From NCBI GenBank assembly GCA_963785755.1, contig CAWAXG010000039.1, positions 533,910 through 597,909 of the forward strand: DNA of 64,000 bases. Reading direction: 5' to 3'. The notes under the pieces were generated by a model. It made no database searches and was not told the origin of the DNA. It saw only the letters and a program-made list of their open reading frames with translations. This DNA is from JACCXG01 sp963785755. Lineage in GTDB: Bacteria; Acidobacteriota; Vicinamibacteria; Vicinamibacterales; 2-12-FULL-66-21. Position numbers and translations under genes: made by a program. Within the stretch, counting starts at the first letter, position 1. The number at the start of each line of letters is the position of its first letter. Positions 61,154-64,000 of this stretch are shown here, in pieces.

Positions 61154-63582
61154 AGGATCGGCTGACGGACCGGCGCGATGATGCCGGCTCGCTCGAGGAC
61201 GGGCCGGCACTCGGCATCGCTGCGCAGGAACTCCATCACCGGCTCCACCGCGGCGTAGGCGAGCGCCGGCGCGGACTCTTCGCAGGCGCGCGCGAGAAGC
61301 TCGCTCGCGCGCCTGGATTCGCCGATGGCGGCGTAGACCAGGGCCAGTTCATCGCTGCCGAGTTTCCCTGCGCGATGGTAATCCTCGAGCCTGGCAAGCG
61401 CCGCGCGTGCGCTGTCGCGGTGCCCCCGGAGCCCGTCGCCGATGCTTGTGAGCAGACAGCCAAACGGCTGATCGCCAACCTTCTTCAGTTCCTGAAACGC
61501 CTCGTCGTACGCGCCGGTGGCGATCAGCGTGAGCGCCAGATCGAACCAGACACGGGTGAACGCCGGATCCATCTGGATGACATGGCGGTACTGGGCAATC
61601 GCCTCGTCGAACCGGCGAGCAAAGTGCAGGATGCGCCCGATGCCGCTCGCCACGAGCAGCGACAGCGGATCGAGCTGCTGCGCGCGCCGCATTTCCTGCA
61701 GCGCTTCGTCGAACCGGCCTCGCGACCCCAGGAACATTCCATACGAGTGATGCGAAGGCGCATGGCCCGGATTGAGCTCGAGTGCGCGCTTGAACTCGCG
61801 CTCGGCGCCGTCCCAGTCCCAATCGAAGCGATATTTCAGATACGCGACCAGCGCGTGCCCCTCGACGAGCGCTTCGTCGAGCTCGAGCGCGCGGGCGGCT
61901 GCTGCTCTCGCGCGCCGAAGCGCCTCTGGCCTGGCAATCAGGCCGAGGCCGATCCCTACACTGAGGGAAGAGCAACTCTCCCAGGCCGGCGTATGCGGCC
62001 GCGTAGCCAGGGTCTTTCGCGATCGCCTCCTCGAAATGGGTGATCGCTTTGGCGCACGACTCCGCGGTCCGTTTGTTCACGAGGAACCGCCCCTTGAGAT
62101 ACGCCTGATACGCCTCGACTTCCCGCGTGGCTGGCCTGGCCAGACGCTTCTTTTGATTGCCCGTCAGCTTGAGCCTCAGCTTGTCGGTCATCTCATCGGC
62201 GATTTCCTCCTGCAGCTCGAATATGCCCGACATCCGGCGATGGAACTGGCCGCCCCAGATCTGCGACCCGTCGTCCACGTCGACCAGCTCCGCCCTTATC
62301 GTGAGCGTGTCGCCGCGCTGGAGCACCCGGCCGGTCAAGACTGCCCGGACGTCCAGGGCGCGCCCGATTTCCTGCGGCTCCTGCGGCCGCCCCTTGTAGC
62401 GGAAGACGGTGCTCCGCGCCATCACGCGCAGCTTCGGAAGCTGCGACAGCGTGTTGATGATCGAGTCGGCGATCCCGTTGCTCAGGTACTCCATCTCCGG
62501 GTCCTGACTCGCGTTCGCGAGCGGCAGCACGGCGAGCGAGTCAACCGTCCGCCGGGCGCGCCGTTTCCGCGCTGGCGCGGCCTCGGCCCGCGTCCCGACG
62601 CCAGACCCGGCCACGGGCCCACTCCCGCTGCTCTGGACCCGTCTTGACGTGCCGGAGTCAGGCGGAACGGAGACCGCTGAATCCGCAGGCGAAAAACTGA
62701 AACTGCCGATCGAGAGGAGCTCGATCTGTCGGCGGACGGCTTTGAGATCGGCCACGGTAAGACTGTCCATGGTCTGATGGCCGCGCTTCTGAGCCGCTTG
62801 CTCATGGCCTGGCCAACCACTCGGACGAGCGTAGGGGGGTGCCGACCAAACGTCACTGAGCGGGAGCGCCTCGACTTAGAGGATCGCGCCCATGATATCG
62901 CCCGGCGTAGCGCCCGTCCGTAAGGCGGGCGGCCGGCGACCATTTCGTAGATCATGACCCCGAGGCTGAAGATGTCCAGCGCGCGTCGACCGACCCGCCG
63001 CGCGCCTGCTCCGGCGACATATAGCTGAAGGTCCCCATCACCACATCGGGGTTCGTTTCCATGAAGATCCGCGTCTCCCATCCACCACCGTATTCGCCAA
63101 CACTGATACGGTCAGTTTCGCCAGGCCGAAGTCGAGGACTTTAACGTATCCGTCCGGCCTCAGCATTATGTTCTCCGGCTTGATATCGCGGTGGACGATC
63201 CCGACGCCGTGTGGCGGCCGCGAGCGCGCTCCCGACCTGAGTAGCGATCTCGAGCACCTCGCTTTGAGCGGCTAGACGGCCTCGATCGAGGCGTGCCCGA
63301 AGCGTCTCACCATCGACGAACTCGGTCGCGATGAAATGAATGTCGCCGACCTGCCCGATGTCGTGAATCGTGAGAATGTTCGGATGATTCAGGGCCGAGG
63401 CCGCTCGCGCTTCCTGCGCGAACCCAATGTACGCGGTCTTGATCGGTGACGAGCTTCGGCGCGAGCACTTTCATGGCGACCTTCCGGCCGAGCCGCACAT
63501 CCTCCGCCAGATAGACCTGGCCCATGCCGCCCGCGCCGAGCTGTTCGATGATCCGATAGTGGGAAATGTTCCGGCCAATCAC
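61150..63582 (-). CDS. Ser/Thr protein kinase with FlgO/TolB-N-like domain and TPR repeats, frameshifted
   Basis: About 800 residues. Start ATG 63582 (MIGRNISHYRIIEQLGAGGM), with P-loop GAGGMGQVY and VAMKVLAPKL. The rest of the kinase domain (63500-62800) is in several frames. From about 62770 a single frame holds VDSLAVLPLANASQDPEMEY, LSNGIADSIINTLSQLPKLR and VDVRAVLTGRVLQRGDTL-like sequence, the FlgO/COG5616 module common in such kinases and adenylate-cyclase proteins. Another shift near 61930 leads to TPR units (RRAQQLDPLSLLVASGIGRI; AIAQYRHVIQMDPAFTRVWF). Its stop overlaps the converging fusion gene stop by two bases. Confidence 0.68.
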
Positions 63583-63614
63583 GAGTGAGCCTCGGTCTCT
63601 GGAAGTTGACGTTC

Positions 63615-64000
63615 TCAGCGAGCCTGCTCGAGCGTCGCGCGTGCCGCCACGAGATCCGGCGGTGCCGAGGCCTTCGGTGAACCAGGCAAGAATCGGCTCG
63701 AGCAGGGCGCGCGCGTCGGCGTGGCGGCCGGACGCGATCAGCAGTTGCGCCGCAGCCGGTGGCGGCGCGCAGCTCGAACGAGCGGGCCTGCTGCCCGCGC
63801 GCGGGCACCGACGGCTGCCGCGAATTCAGCCTCCGCACCGGCGATGTCCCCCTGGAGCCGCAGCAGTTCCGCCTTCGCACGGCGCAGTTCCGCCAGGTAT
63901 CCCCCCTCACCGTGTTGCTCGGCGTGCGCGAAGCCCTCGGTCAGCGCGCGCAGCGCGTCGTCCACACGGCCGGCGAAGCGGAGCAGATCCGCGAGCACGC
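63615..64000 (-). CDS. 3' end of a TPR/ATPase-type gene (partial, frameshifted)
   Basis: Only the C-terminal end is inside the window; the start lies beyond 64000. In two frames it reads RFAGRVDDALRALTEGFAHA, ELLRLQGDIAGAEAEFAAAV, RSFELRAATG and VAARATLEQAR, then TGA. Such endings are common in adenylate-cyclase-associated predicted ATPases and in MalT-like TPR regulators. It is followed on the same strand by the kinase-TPR gene after 32 bases, suggesting linked signalling genes. Confidence 0.5.

Noticed and set aside
1..64000. CRISPR arrays
   Set aside because: No set of regularly spaced identical repeats was seen; the only arrays are the 8-base units at 9545-9628 and the degenerate repeat at 39723-39752.

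Overview
The window looks like chromosomal DNA of a high-GC soil or sediment bacterium, most likely an Acidobacteriota (Vicinamibacteria-like) metagenomic contig. This is inference from family content: many Ser/Thr kinases fused to TolB/WD40-like propellers, a CehA/McbA-type metallohydrolase, an Oar-like TonB-dependent receptor, ThuA, DUF1080 and PQQ-dehydrogenase genes. No rRNA, tRNA or CRISPR array was seen. Many genes carry single-base frameshifts. They are sparse in most of the window, absent from several long genes (27.7-33.4 kb, 55.2-58.0 kb), and very dense at 42.4-47.4 and 48.9-50.9 kb. I annotate such genes as one locus and treat most of the shifts as probable sequencing error. Loci with real internal deletions are called pseudogenes.

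Layout. 0.2-3.2 kb: a Tat-exported metallohydrolase and a collapsed remnant of an aerobic CO-dehydrogenase-type (coxS-coxL-coxG) operon. 3.2-5.8 kb (minus): a likely three-gene operon of ribbon-helix-helix antitoxin, MazF-type toxin and a SIR2-domain/TPR protein. 5.9-13.7 kb: two kinase-propeller genes flanking a ThuA-like protein and a TIM-barrel sugar isomerase-like protein. 13.9-18.3 kb: a secreted-propeller-like protein, a beta-helix-like repeat protein with a tail-fibre-like C-terminus, a kinase remnant and an M20 peptidase. 18.3-27.7 kb: a central carbon block (phosphofructokinase and class II aldolase on the minus strand; lactate dehydrogenase, glycogen phosphorylase, GAPDH and glycogen debranching enzyme on the plus strand), enough to suggest glycogen breakdown to lactate.

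27.7-39.2 kb: an intact kinase-propeller, a giant multicopper oxidase divergent from a TonB-dependent receptor, a DUF1080 protein and another kinase-propeller. 39.3-41.4 kb: a cupin, a coupled small-protein/nucleotidyltransferase pair and a Uma2-family nuclease. 41.5-47.4 kb: a di-haem cytochrome c translationally coupled to a PQQ-dependent dehydrogenase, then a large carboxypeptidase-regulatory-like/TonB receptor. 47.6-54.9 kb: a decayed zone with kinase remnants, a VOC protein, a broken HNH endonuclease, a transposase stub, a GNAT acetyltransferase and a lipoprotein.

55.2-61.2 kb: the most unusual pair, a membrane-embedded patatin phospholipase followed by a fusion of a catalase-fold domain, one membrane helix and a di-haem cytochrome c/RoxA-like domain. 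61.2-64.0 kb (minus): a kinase-TPR protein and the 3' end of a TPR/ATPase-type gene running off the window. Several genes share a -10-like element of the form TANNATCC.
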